Shown: positions 8,139 to 15,650, counted from the first letter of the stretch. The stretch: DNA of 16,647 bases from Saprospiraceae bacterium (GCA_007125435.1 SLDF01000030.1:1-16647); one strand, 5' to 3'. Numbers and translations are program-made. The notes: generated by a model not told the origin, from the sequence alone.

Positions 8139-8362
8139 TATATTTGGGATATCACATTAAAGTTTTTCATAAGAGCTAGTAATATTTACAACATCGAGGA
8201 AACAAAAGTCAATTGATTTTTTGAAATGCAAGTAATTTATTTTAAAATTGCCAGTTCGTATAAAACAATGATGTGTAAAAGCAAAAAATGACACATTAAA
8301 AAACGAAAATATTATCCTTTAATAAATATTTAATCAGTTACAAATCAATCAAAACTATACTT

Positions 8363-9187
8363 ATGAGTAATCCAAAGAAGAAAGAAAAGCAAGAGAAACC
8401 AAAGAACTCCGGTGGATTTTTTGCGACGGCAGCTATCCTAATATGTTTAGCGGTAGGCTGGAGTGTATTTTTATTCATATTCGGTGATCCCAGCAACTTC
8501 GAAGGTGGAGACAATAGTAATCAACCTTTACCGGGTAACTACCTCGGCCTAATCTACAAGGGAGGATACGTTGTACCTTTCTTATTGACATTATTCTTGA
8601 TTACGATGACATTTGCGATAGAGCGATACTTTACCATTAACAAAGCTAAGGGAAAGGGTAATATCCAGTCATTTGTGAGAAAAGTACAGTATCACTTAGA
8701 GACAGAAAATGTAGATGAGGCACTAAAAGAGTGCGACAAGCAAAGGGGGTCGGTGGCTAATGTCATCCGTGCAACACTTGTAAAATACAAGAAAATGCAG
8801 ACTGAGAGTGAAATGGACAAAGACCAAAAAGTACTGGCTATTCGTCAAGAAGTAGAAGAAGCTACAGCACTTGAGCTACCAATGCTAGAGAAAAATCTGG
8901 TCATATTGGCGACAATGGGATCTGTAGCAACATTAGTTGCATTATTTGGAACGGTACTTGGTATGATTAAAGCCTTTGCCGCTCTTGCGACAGCCGGTGC
9001 TCCTGACCCGGTGGCTCTTGCAAACGGTATCTCAGAGGCCTTGATCAACACGGCACTTGGTATCGGTACGGCTGCTATCGCTATTATTTTTTATAATTAC
9101 TTTACCACTAAGATCGATAATATGACTTATGCGATCGATGAGTGTAGCTTTAGTATCGCCAACACATTTGCGGCTAAGCACAAGTAA
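8363..9187 (+). CDS. exbB: MotA/TolQ/ExbB proton channel family protein
   Basis: The 274-aa inner-membrane protein is the pentameric stator of a TonB-type motor. With ExbD it uses the proton gradient to energise TonB. A lysine-rich N-terminus (1-18) precedes a hydrophobic segment at 19-41. Further segments lie near 69-90, 178-205 and 229-248, with a charged cytoplasmic domain at about 91-177. The family core is clear: GSVATLVALFGTVLGMIKAF in helix 3 and DPVALANGISEALINTALGIGTAAIAI leading into helix 4. It has one more N-terminal helix than classical three-helix ExbB, and the basic N-terminus fits a cytoplasmic location for it. It is the first gene of the cluster, with 90 nt before the next. 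The upstream leader is AT-rich with no Shine-Dalgarno, as is usual in this phylum. Confidence 0.95.
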   Translation: MSNPKKKEKQEKPKNSGGFFATAAILICLAVGWSVFLFIFGDPSNFEGGDNSNQPLPGNYLGLIYKGGYVVPFLLTLFLITMTFAIERYFTINKAKGKGNIQSFVRKVQYHLETENVDEALKECDKQRGSVANVIRATLVKYKKMQTESEMDKDQKVLAIRQEVEEATALELPMLEKNLVILATMGSVATLVALFGTVLGMIKAFAALATAGAPDPVALANGISEALINTALGIGTAAIAIIFYNYFTTKIDNMTYAIDECSFSIANTFAAKHK

Positions 9188-9277
9188 TTTTTTCGATTTT
9201 TATAATCAATGACTACATTCTGAAACTTTCAAAAGGTAATTGATCGTTTTAATGTTAGGTTCAAATAAATAATAGCT

Positions 9278-9964
9278 ATGCCAAAAATAAAAATGAAACG
9301 AAAAGCGAGCTTCATCGACATGACAGCGATGACAGATGTAGCTTTTCTTCTATTGACATTTTTTATGCTGACGGCAAAGTTTAGAACGGCCGAGCCTGTG
9401 GCAGTAGATCTGCCATCGTCTCGTTCTGAATTAAAACTTCCTGAAAGTAACGTCATGATCATATCAGTGGATAGAGAAGGGCGTACATTTTTCAATGTCG
9501 ATAACCAAAAGGTTAGGTTGTTGACTTTGGAAAGAATGTCAGGTCTGTATGACGTCAGTTTTACTGATAAACAGAAAATGGAATTTGCAACTTTGGAAAG
9601 CTTTGGCGTCCCCATAAAAAGTTTACCTCAGTTGCTAGATATGGAAAACGATGCCAGAAATAATATCAAACAGCCTGGAATCCCTGTAGATACAGTAGGA
9701 GGAAAGTCAAATGAGCTTTCTGACTGGATTCAGCAAGCCAGACTAGTAGATAGAGAACTGGCACAAACGGGAGAGATTGAGTCTAAAGGTATACGTGTAG
9801 CCGTTAGAGGAGATGGTCTTGCAAATTATCCTGCAATTGATAAAGTCATAAACACTTTGCAGGATAGGAAGATAAATAGATTTAATTTAATAACAACACT
9901 AAAGGGAGCTGCAGGACAAGGGGGTGCCGGGTCGCCAGATGATGATGTTGACGGCGAGGACTAA
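9278..9964 (+). CDS. exbD: ExbD/TolR-family protein, long form
   Basis: The 228-aa protein has a short basic cytoplasmic tail (MPKIKMKRKASF), one membrane helix at about 18-36 (MTDVAFLLLTFFMLTAKF) and a periplasmic domain. D20 occupies the position of the proton-carrying Asp of ExbD/TolR. The periplasmic part starts with the family-typical VDLPSSRSE...VMIISVDREG and ends with IRVAVRGDGLANYPAIDKVINTLQDRKINRFNLIT, the usual ExbD C-terminal fold. Between them is an extra block at about 85-165, which makes it longer than E. coli ExbD. The tail is Gly/Asp-rich. It is the first of two adjacent ExbDs, which could form a heterodimer inside the ExbB ring. Confidence 0.94.
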   Translation: MPKIKMKRKASFIDMTAMTDVAFLLLTFFMLTAKFRTAEPVAVDLPSSRSELKLPESNVMIISVDREGRTFFNVDNQKVRLLTLERMSGLYDVSFTDKQKMEFATLESFGVPIKSLPQLLDMENDARNNIKQPGIPVDTVGGKSNELSDWIQQARLVDRELAQTGEIESKGIRVAVRGDGLANYPAIDKVINTLQDRKINRFNLITTLKGAAGQGGAGSPDDDVDGED

Positions 9965-10045
9965 TGTCCCGTAAAAGGCTATATTCAATTATAGCTATTG
10001 TCTTTAATGAACAGTTCTTTTTAGAAACGATAAAACTGCAATATT

Positions 10046-10579
10046 ATGGCAGAAATGGATGTGCCCGATAAGGGCGACGGTGGGAAAAAACGATCGAAGA
10101 AGATGTCCACGCGCGTGGACTTTACACCCATGGTTGACCTTGGTTTCTTGTTGATCACCTTCTTTATGTTGGCTACCACATTGAGTAAACCCCAGTCAAT
10201 GGAGCTGAATGTACCGGCTAAAACAGATGATGACGACGACAAACCGGAAATCAAAGAATCAAAAGCTCTGACATTAATATTAGGTGAGAATGATACGCTC
10301 CACTATTACATTGGTGTTACAGAACCGGAAGTTGGATTTATAGACTTTTCTGTACCTAAAAATGCAGAGGCGCTTCTGTACGAGCGCCAGCAAGCTGTAG
10401 CCAGAGACTGGGGAGATAAAGACGAGCTGGTTGTCTTGATAAAAGCAATGGCGGCTTCGAGGTACAAAAATCTGGTCAATATATTGGATGAAATGTCAAT
10501 CGTAAACCAGAGAAGATATGCGATTGTGGAGTTTACAGAGATAGATTCTTTCATTATTTACGATATAAAGCCTGAATAA
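10046..10579 (+). CDS. exbD: ExbD/TolR-family protein, second paralogue
   Basis: The 177-aa protein has a basic cytoplasmic tail (about 1-23), a single helix near 29-46 (MVDLGFLLITFFMLATTL) and a periplasmic domain. D31 is the expected proton-carrying residue. The segment after the helix carries an acidic run (DDDDDK) and then ALTLILGENDTLHYYIG, the first strands of the ExbD fold. The C-terminal half has ELVVLIKAMAASRYKNLVNILDEMSIVNQRRYAIVEFTEID, matching the end of the fold. It is clearly diverged from the first ExbD and lacks that protein's central insertion. It sits 81 nt after the first exbD and 61 nt before tonB, consistent with one operon. Confidence 0.94.
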   Translation: MAEMDVPDKGDGGKKRSKKMSTRVDFTPMVDLGFLLITFFMLATTLSKPQSMELNVPAKTDDDDDKPEIKESKALTLILGENDTLHYYIGVTEPEVGFIDFSVPKNAEALLYERQQAVARDWGDKDELVVLIKAMAASRYKNLVNILDEMSIVNQRRYAIVEFTEIDSFIIYDIKPE

Positions 10580-10640
10580 TGAAACTTTATAACTAAACTG
10601 TACGTTATGTATCGTATTGATTAGTTAAATATTAATAGAT

Positions 10641-11480
10641 ATGGATGCCAAAAAGATTTTAACAGCAAACATGGACGATATCGTCTTCGACGGTAGGAAC
10701 AAGGAGTATGGTGCTTATGTACTTCGTCGCTCATATGAAAAAAACATAAGACGAGGAGTGATCGGCGGCGTGCTTATTTTCCTATTGATCGTATTCATAC
10801 CGTTCATTAACAATGCTATTAGCTCCCTAAGAGCGACAGAAGTGGAAGAAGAAGTGATTGTGTCGTTAGATTTAGAAGCGCCACCGCCTCTTAATCCTGA
10901 TGAGCCACCACCGCCACCACCACCCGATGTGCCACCACCACCACCACCTTCAAAGCCGACTATCAAGTATACGCCGCCGGTAGTGAAGGCCGATGATGAG
11001 GTTATTGACGAGGAGCCGCCACCGTTTATTGAAGAGTTGGAAGATATAGCGATCAGTACAAAGACTCAAGAAGGAAGTGAGGATGGTGTAGACCTCGGTA
11101 TTCTTGATGAGTACGGAGATGGTCCGGTAGCACCACCAGTAGTGGAAGCGCCACCACCAAAAGAGCAGATATTTGATCGGGTAGAGCAGATGCCTCAGTT
11201 TGGGTCAGGTGACAAAGAATTGATGGAGTATCTGGCAAATAATATTAAGTATCCTGCTATTGCGCGTGAGAATGGTATTCAGGGAACGGTAGTTGTGCAA
11301 TTCGTCGTAGATAAAGACGGAGCCATTACCCAGCCCACGGTAGTCAGAGGTATAGGTGGTGGATGTGATGAAGAGGCCTTAAGAGTTGTACGAGGAATGC
11401 CAAACTGGTCTCCAGGTCGTCAGCAAGGTCGTGCTGTAAAAGTTAAATTTACATTACCAATACGATTCCGATTAGAATAA
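10641..11480 (+). CDS. tonB: Energy transducer TonB
   Basis: The 279-aa protein spans the periplasm and pulls on the plug of TonB-dependent outer-membrane transporters. The N-terminus carries NKEYGAYVLRRSY (20-32), a block typical of Bacteroidota TonB, followed by one membrane helix at about 39-56. A proline-rich stretch at about 80-115 (runs of PPPPPP) and an acidic linker form the extended periplasmic arm. The C-terminal domain covers about 185-279: EQMPQFGSGDKELMEYLANNIKYPAIARENGIQG, then GTVVVQFVVDKDG, ALRVVRGMPNWSPGRQQGRAV and KVKFTLPIRFRL. All are hallmarks of the TonB_C fold. It closes the exbB-exbD-exbD-tonB set and is followed by a terminator-like hairpin. Confidence 0.96.
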   Translation: MDAKKILTANMDDIVFDGRNKEYGAYVLRRSYEKNIRRGVIGGVLIFLLIVFIPFINNAISSLRATEVEEEVIVSLDLEAPPPLNPDEPPPPPPPDVPPPPPPSKPTIKYTPPVVKADDEVIDEEPPPFIEELEDIAISTKTQEGSEDGVDLGILDEYGDGPVAPPVVEAPPPKEQIFDRVEQMPQFGSGDKELMEYLANNIKYPAIARENGIQGTVVVQFVVDKDGAITQPTVVRGIGGGCDEEALRVVRGMPNWSPGRQQGRAVKVKFTLPIRFRLE

Positions 11481-11561
11481 GAAGTTGGATTAAATGTTTT
11501 TCATAAAGACATAAAATTAGTCTAATAGACTGTAGTGTGAATTCATTTAATCCTTTGATAT

Positions 11562-11610
11562 AAGACCTAAATATCTAGTTGTACAGACTAAGTATTTAGG
11601 TCTTTTTTTT
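11562..11610 (+). terminator. Terminator/attenuator hairpin after tonB
   Basis: AAGACCTAAATA (11562-11573) pairs perfectly with TATTTAGGTCTT (11593-11604), and the T-run continues to 11610. The inner loop can pair further. It ends only 18 nt before the ATG of the 71-aa gene. No TAnnTTTG box is visible between them, so it may act as an attenuator with read-through. Confidence 0.8.
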
Positions 11611-11627
11611 ATAAAGCAAGTTTAAAG

Positions 11628-11843
11628 ATGAGAGTAAATCCTTTAGGACAATCGTTATTCATATTGTCATTAGTAGCAAGTATAGTTTATACAGGTCTTG
11701 GCTTAGCGTTATTGACAGGTGCCTTTGCCATACCATGGCTTGAGGTATGGCTCAATATGGTGTTTGGTGTTGGCCTTATACTGTATGGCATCAGCAGATT
11801 TTACAGAGTATACCGAACTTATAAAGATGAAAATGACCAATGA
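11628..11843 (+). CDS. Small two-helix membrane protein, unknown function
   Basis: The 71-aa protein has two predicted membrane helices, at about 8-33 (LFILSLVASIVYTGLGLALL...) and 37-58 (WLEVWLNMVFGVGLILYGISRF). A basic/polar tail (YRVYRTYKDENDQ) is probably cytoplasmic. I do not recognise a named family. Its TGA stop overlaps the ATG of the PstS-like gene (ATGA), so the two are translationally coupled and probably act together. Together with its position just behind the Ton motor, this suggests a small inner-membrane accessory subunit. That role is an inference from context only. Confidence 0.75.
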   Translation: MRVNPLGQSLFILSLVASIVYTGLGLALLTGAFAIPWLEVWLNMVFGVGLILYGISRFYRVYRTYKDENDQ

Positions 11844-12775
11844 GTAAGCAGTTTATATCTGGAATGGCTTTATCACTTTTAGTTGCTTTGTATGGTTGTG
11901 GAGCACCTGGACAAGGAGATAAATCTACTTTCACTACGGGTCAGGTAACTATATCTGTAGACAATACACTGGAGCCTTATGTGTCCACATCTATATTTAA
12001 TTTCATAAATCTTAATCAAGGGTCAGATATAGAGGGTATTTATCTGCCCGAAGTATTAGCTTTCGAGGCACTCAAAGAAGACAGCGTCAAGGCCATTATT
12101 GCTTGTCGTCAACTTACAGATAAGGAGAATGAATACTTTCAAAAGCGCAAAATAGTTCCTAAATACACAGAACTGGGAAAGGATGCAATTGCGTTTTTAA
12201 TCAATAAAAACAACCCTGACTCTCTAATCAAGGCGTCAACTCTAAGAAAGATTTTTAATGGTGAGATATCATCCTGGAAAGATGTCAATAAAAGTCAATC
12301 AGAGGGAGCTATCACTGTAGTATTTGACCATGCCGGTGCCAGCACTGTTTCTGCGCTAAAAAGACAATTTGACGTTGATGACTTACCATCTTTTATGTAC
12401 GCCCTCGAAAAAAACAATGATGTAGTAGACTATGTGAGCAAAAATCGAGGTGCTATAGGCGTCATTGGAAATAACTGGATCAATAATCTGAATAGGTTAG
12501 AATTAGAGTCTTTTAATGATAAAGTACAAATGGCATTGATCAGCGCTATGAATGATGATCAGTATTTTGTCAGACCAGACCAAACCTATATAGCTGATAG
12601 TACGTATGCTTTTACACGTACGATATGGGCTATTAACTGTGAATCCAGAGTGGGCCTTGCCAGCGGATTAATTTCATTTATGGCTACAGACAGAGGACAG
12701 CGGATCATGCTCAAAAGTGGATTGTTGCCAAAGTGGATGCCACCAAGAGAGATATTAATTCACACGAATGATTAA
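11840..12775 (+). CDS. PstS-like periplasmic substrate-binding lipoprotein
   Basis: The 311-aa protein begins with a lipoprotein signal (hydrophobic 5-18, LYGC with Cys20). The mature part resembles the type 2 periplasmic binding fold of PstS: an opening VTISVDNTLEPYV strand, ACRQLTDKE, GKDAIAFLINKNNP, and the classic LRKIFNGEISSWKDV block. Classical PstS binds phosphate through an R...SGT loop. The corresponding segment here reads TVVFDHAGASTVSALKR, so phosphate binding is doubtful. No pstC, pstA or pstB is nearby. Coupling to the 71-aa gene and the position after tonB suggest an envelope role tied to the Ton motor, as a sensor or scaffold rather than a transporter subunit. The fold assignment is firm; the ligand is unknown. 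Confidence 0.85.
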   Translation: MSKQFISGMALSLLVALYGCGAPGQGDKSTFTTGQVTISVDNTLEPYVSTSIFNFINLNQGSDIEGIYLPEVLAFEALKEDSVKAIIACRQLTDKENEYFQKRKIVPKYTELGKDAIAFLINKNNPDSLIKASTLRKIFNGEISSWKDVNKSQSEGAITVVFDHAGASTVSALKRQFDVDDLPSFMYALEKNNDVVDYVSKNRGAIGVIGNNWINNLNRLELESFNDKVQMALISAMNDDQYFVRPDQTYIADSTYAFTRTIWAINCESRVGLASGLISFMATDRGQRIMLKSGLLPKWMPPREILIHTND

Positions 12776-13178
12776 GGCCTCGGGCCATAACTCAAAAGAG
12801 GATTAAAAGTGTTTAAACTTCAATACAAACTTGAAGATAGACCATAAGTTAATAACGCTCAAAGTGTATAAGGTATAACAAGATTGCTGATAGCATTAAT
12901 TGGAAAACCGATATTAACACCTTGAATGTTAAAGGAATTGACTGTCATACCGTACTTTAATGTTATTTAAAGTTATGTGTGGTTGCAAGTTTTTATATAG
13001 AAAGACTTAGTAATAAACTACAAACAAATAATATAAAACATCAATACATCAAGTCATACAAATTTACATTATTTTGATTTGGTATTTTATGGCTGAGAGC
13101 AAATAAAGCTATACATTTGTTAACATTTTATTTAAAAACCTTCTTGTGTTTAAACCGTCAAAATACAAACAGATTATT
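12776..13178. other. Intergenic region between the PstS-like and TPR genes
   Basis: About 400 bp of AT-rich sequence with no convincing gene. It contains two short hairpins without T-runs: CTTCAA/TTGAAG (12818-12823/12831-12836) and ACTTTAA/TTAAAGT (12954-12960/12967-12973). A TAnnTTTG box lies at 13112-13119. No clear terminator follows the PstS-like gene, so read-through into the TPR gene is possible. Confidence 0.6.
13112..13119 (+). promoter_or_regulatory. Candidate -7 box for the TPR gene
   Basis: TACATTTG fits the Bacteroidota TAnnTTTG consensus and would give a leader of about 55 nt before the ATG at 13179. The nearest upstream TTG elements (around 13072-13082) are farther than the usual spacing of about 20 nt, so support is partial. 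Confidence 0.42.
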
Positions 13179-14909
13179 ATGAAAAAGCGAATGAATATTA
13201 TTTGGGTCTTATTGTTTTCGGGTCTGTCATTATTGCAAGCTCAGACACTTGAAGATGGTTTGACTATGATCACAAATGAAAATTACCCTGAAGCAAGAAG
13301 AATTTTCGGTGAATTAATGAAGGCTAATCCTGGTAGTCCAGAGCCATACTTCTACACCGGAGAAACTTACTTTTTGTATAACATACTGGATACTGCTGAA
13401 TACTATTTTAATCTAGGTCTAGAAAATGTTTCTAAAAGAGATCAGGGGTTATTGTATGTAGGTCTCGGAAAAATACAATATGCCAATCACAAGAAAAAAG
13501 AGGCGAGAGACAATTTTGAGCGCGCGGAAAAAGCAAATAGAAGAAATAATGACTGGCGAATTCCATTTGAAATTGGTAGGGTGTACCTTGAGGATGAAGA
13601 CAGAGATTTGGAGATGGCTGTCTTAAAACTAGAGGAAGCAAAAGATCTGGCCAGACAACGTCCCGAGCCTTTTATCAAATTAGGGGATGCATATATGGCT
13701 AAGTACGAAGGTGGAAAAGCAGCAAATCAATACGACTATGTTTTGAATAACTTAAACATTGAGTTGCCTGAAATTTATATGAAGAAAGCCTTGCTTTTCA
13801 AGCGAAGCCGAACCAACGACTTGGCTATCGAAAACCTTAAAAAGGCAATCGAAATAGACCCGGAATACTCTCCTGCTTATAGAGAATTGATTGATATTTA
13901 TCAGGAGGAGAAAAAGTATGATAAAGTCACGCCTCTCTTAGAGACATATACCAACTTGGTAGCAGATGACATTGAAGCCAAGGTCCGATTTGTAGGTTTT
14001 ATGTTTAGGCAGGCTAGAGACTTTGATCGTACTATAGAAGAAGCTAACAAAGTATTAGAAATAGAGCCTGACAACTACCGTATGCACAGATGGAAAGGGT
14101 ACGCTCTAGTCGAGAAAGAGCAGTATGCAGAAGGACTAGCTTCATTAAAGAAGTTTTTCGAAAACATCGGAGAAGACAGGACCTACTTTACAGACTTTGA
14201 CTATTATGCAAAAGCTGCGGCAGCTATGGGTGAATATGAAGAGGCTGAAGAAAAGTACTTAAAAGCCTTAGAGTTTGACAATATCAATAGAGGAGATGTA
14301 TATGAGAAGATTGCAAAAATGTACTTTGACGCCAAGAAATATGAAAAAGCTGCTAACGCCTACAGGGTTAAGATGGAAGAGTCTGATGCCGTATCAACTG
14401 ATTATTTCTACCTTGGCTTTAGCTTGTTTAGCATAGGAGAGTACTCAGACGCTGATTCATCATTTGCAATTGTAACTGAGGTTTTACCTGAATGGTTGCC
14501 CGGCTATGTATTCAGGGCAAAGTGTAATGAATTGCTTGATCCTGAATTGGACTCTTTACTAGCTATGCCTCATCACCAGAAAGTTATCGAACTTGCAAAA
14601 GATCAGCCTAAAAGATATGGTGTTGACTTGATCAATGCTTATAAGTATTTGGGATTCGTTGCATTTAAAAACGATGAATTAGAAGATGCAAAAGAAAACT
14701 TTACTGAGCTATACCAAATAGCATTATTGGATAAAGAGAAGTTTGAAGAAACACTTAAAGAGACCTATAAAAACCTCGGTTATATTTACTTTCAAAGTGA
14801 CGAAAAAGAAGACAAGGAAAAAGCAGTTGAATACTATTCTAAGTTGATAGAATTAGACCCTGAAAATGAAGATGCATTAAATGCCTTAGAGTTATTGTCA
14901 CAGGGATAA
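13179..14909 (+). CDS. Secreted tetratricopeptide-repeat protein
   Basis: The ATG at 13179 is chosen rather than the GTG at 13146, because it starts a good signal peptide (MKKRMNIIWVLLFSGLSLLQA, cleavage near A21/Q22) and gives 576 residues. The mature protein is almost entirely helical TPR repeats of about 34 residues, with typical signatures such as AIENLKKAIEIDPEYSPAY, ANKVLEIEPDNYRMHRWKGYALVE, AEEKYLKALEFD and KAVEYYSKLIELDPENEDALNAL. It should lie in the periplasm as a protein-protein scaffold. It is the last plus-strand gene after the Ton cluster and PstS-like gene and ends at a strong terminator. I recall TPR proteins at this position in other Bacteroidota, so it may be a partner of the PstS-like protein or motor. 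No enzymatic domain is seen. Confidence 0.9.
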   Translation: MKKRMNIIWVLLFSGLSLLQAQTLEDGLTMITNENYPEARRIFGELMKANPGSPEPYFYTGETYFLYNILDTAEYYFNLGLENVSKRDQGLLYVGLGKIQYANHKKKEARDNFERAEKANRRNNDWRIPFEIGRVYLEDEDRDLEMAVLKLEEAKDLARQRPEPFIKLGDAYMAKYEGGKAANQYDYVLNNLNIELPEIYMKKALLFKRSRTNDLAIENLKKAIEIDPEYSPAYRELIDIYQEEKKYDKVTPLLETYTNLVADDIEAKVRFVGFMFRQARDFDRTIEEANKVLEIEPDNYRMHRWKGYALVEKEQYAEGLASLKKFFENIGEDRTYFTDFDYYAKAAAAMGEYEEAEEKYLKALEFDNINRGDVYEKIAKMYFDAKKYEKAANAYRVKMEESDAVSTDYFYLGFSLFSIGEYSDADSSFAIVTEVLPEWLPGYVFRAKCNELLDPELDSLLAMPHHQKVIELAKDQPKRYGVDLINAYKYLGFVAFKNDELEDAKENFTELYQIALLDKEKFEETLKETYKNLGYIYFQSDEKEDKEKAVEYYSKLIELDPENEDALNALELLSQG

Positions 14910-14946
14910 GGTGTGTCTCATAGCATCTTAAAGTAAACGAGAAGAC

Positions 14947-14983
14947 GGTGAGTTAGCGAGATTGTTAATTCACCGTTTTTGTT
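14947..14983 (+). terminator. Terminator after the TPR gene
   Basis: ACGGTGA (14947-14953) pairs with TCACCGT (14972-14978), followed by further T residues. It lies 37 nt after the TPR stop codon. Confidence 0.7.
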
Positions 14984-15082
14984 TATTGTATCAGATGTAG
15001 CCTTCATTGGCATAAGATGGGTCAAACCTTAAAACACACTAATGCACTAAATAATCTTATGATAAAATTCAAAGACGGAATG

Positions 15083-15116
15083 TTTGGAAAAGAACCTTTT
15101 ATAAGTGTATATTTGC
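15083..15116 (+). promoter_or_regulatory. Promoter of tRNA-Cys
   Basis: A -33 element TTTGG (15083-15087) and a -7 element TATATTTGC (15108-15116) are separated by about 20 nt. This is an excellent match to the Bacteroidota TTG...TAnnTTTG promoter. Transcription would begin about 12 nt before the mature tRNA. Confidence 0.75.
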
Positions 15117-15132
15117 CGTTCGAAATAAATAA

Positions 15133-15203
15133 GGTCGCGTGGCCGAGTGGTTAGGCAGAGGTCTGCAAAACCTTGTACAGCGGTTCGAATCCGCTCGCGA
15201 CCT
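15133..15203 (+). tRNA. tRNA-Cys (anticodon GCA)
   Basis: A complete cloverleaf can be drawn. The acceptor stem is GGTCGCG (15133-15139) with CGCGACC (15196-15202). The anticodon loop CTGCAAA gives GCA. The T-arm is AGCGG-TTCGAAT-CCGCT (15179-15195). The discriminator base is T15203; U73 is a key identity element of Cys tRNAs. No CCA is encoded. The 71-nt length is normal. Confidence 0.96.
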
Positions 15204-15211
15204 CAGAAAAG

Positions 15212-15236
15212 CAGCTCCAAAAGGGAGCTGTTTTTA
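15212..15236 (+). terminator. Terminator after tRNA-Cys
   Basis: CAGCTCC (15212-15218) pairs with GGAGCTG (15224-15230) around an AAAAG loop and is followed by TTTTTA, only 8 nt after the tRNA. Confidence 0.88.
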
Positions 15237-15336
15237 TTTATAGATGATACTGTTTTCATATTAAAAAAAATAAGGCTCAGGGTTAAATTGGTACTAGCTC
15301 ATTAACCATTGAAGATTAAGTGATAAGTGAGTGGCT

Positions 15337-15516
15337 ACATTTTAAAATGTCGTTATTTTGTTTCTATGCATCAGCGATGTGAAGTGGTGGCGTAGCGAAT
15401 GCGAAGCCAGACTCGATGGAGCATAAAGCGGAATCGAGGCCGAACGAAGAGTGAGCCACGTAACGTAGCGACCCGAGTACGACAGGACGAGGGTGATGCC
15501 CAAAGCGACAAAATAA
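15337..15516. repeat. Structured intergenic element with imperfect terminal inverted repeats
   Basis: The outer arms TTATTTTGT (15353-15361) and ACAAAATAA (15508-15516) are perfect complements. Inside them, GCATCA (15368-15373) pairs with TGATGC (15494-15499), GTGGC (15387-15391) with GCCAC (15455-15459), and CTCGAT (15412-15417) with ATCGAG (15433-15438). The helices are nested in order, so the whole unit can fold as one long branched hairpin. It also has a direct repeat CGTAGCGA (15391 and 15464). A perfect 14-bp palindrome ACATTTTAAAATGT (15337-15350) abuts the left end. The interior is much richer in G than the AT-rich flanks. It could be a palindromic intergenic repeat, a MITE-like relic or a structured RNA. 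The rest of the 15237-15650 gap holds nothing I recognise. Confidence 0.6.
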
Positions 15517-15650
15517 AATATACCCTCTGCAAGTCACCAAGTATTGGTAAAATCACATTGCTTACTTCTTACAGAAAGATTATCGCACATTACTCACAAT
15601 ATAGAGGTCTAATCAATAGTTAATTCACTCAAGATTATACTATTCTTTTG

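Larger units (their letters stand above)
7301..8362. other. Gene-poor intergenic region of about 1.06 kb between divergent genes
   Basis: No convincing protein gene is visible on either strand. From the left it contains the DoxX promoter box, a perfect 20-bp inverted repeat (7413-7460) and a patch around 7560-7740 richer in C than the AT-rich flanks. That patch has a CTGAGCC/GGCTCAG stem (7589-7595/7602-7608), a TTGAC/GTCAA stem (7625-7629/7635-7639) and a CAGTCAAG direct repeat (7660 and 7729). Further right are a stem at 7933-7939/7945-7951 with a TGTGG loop, a short hydrophobic reading frame (8025-8093), a terminator (8113-8138) and a long AT-rich leader before exbB. A TATATTTG box at 8140-8147 could be an exbB promoter, but it lacks a good -33 partner. 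Confidence 0.7.

Noticed and set aside
7490..8362. tmRNA, RNase P RNA, 6S RNA or signal-recognition RNA in the gene-poor region
   Set aside because: None of the conserved cores I know for these RNAs could be found on either strand.
10715..10966. Glycine-rich minus-strand frame opposite tonB
   Set aside because: It is the mirror of the proline codon run of tonB and has no independent support.
13146..13178. GTG start giving an 11-residue N-terminal extension of the TPR protein
   Set aside because: The extension would bury the signal peptide behind extra residues; the ATG at 13179 starts a normal signal peptide.
15371..15623. Short overlapping frames on both strands in the structured element
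   Set aside because: They are rich in Arg and Ser with no domain-like pattern and arise from the G-rich repeat; the nested helices explain the region better.
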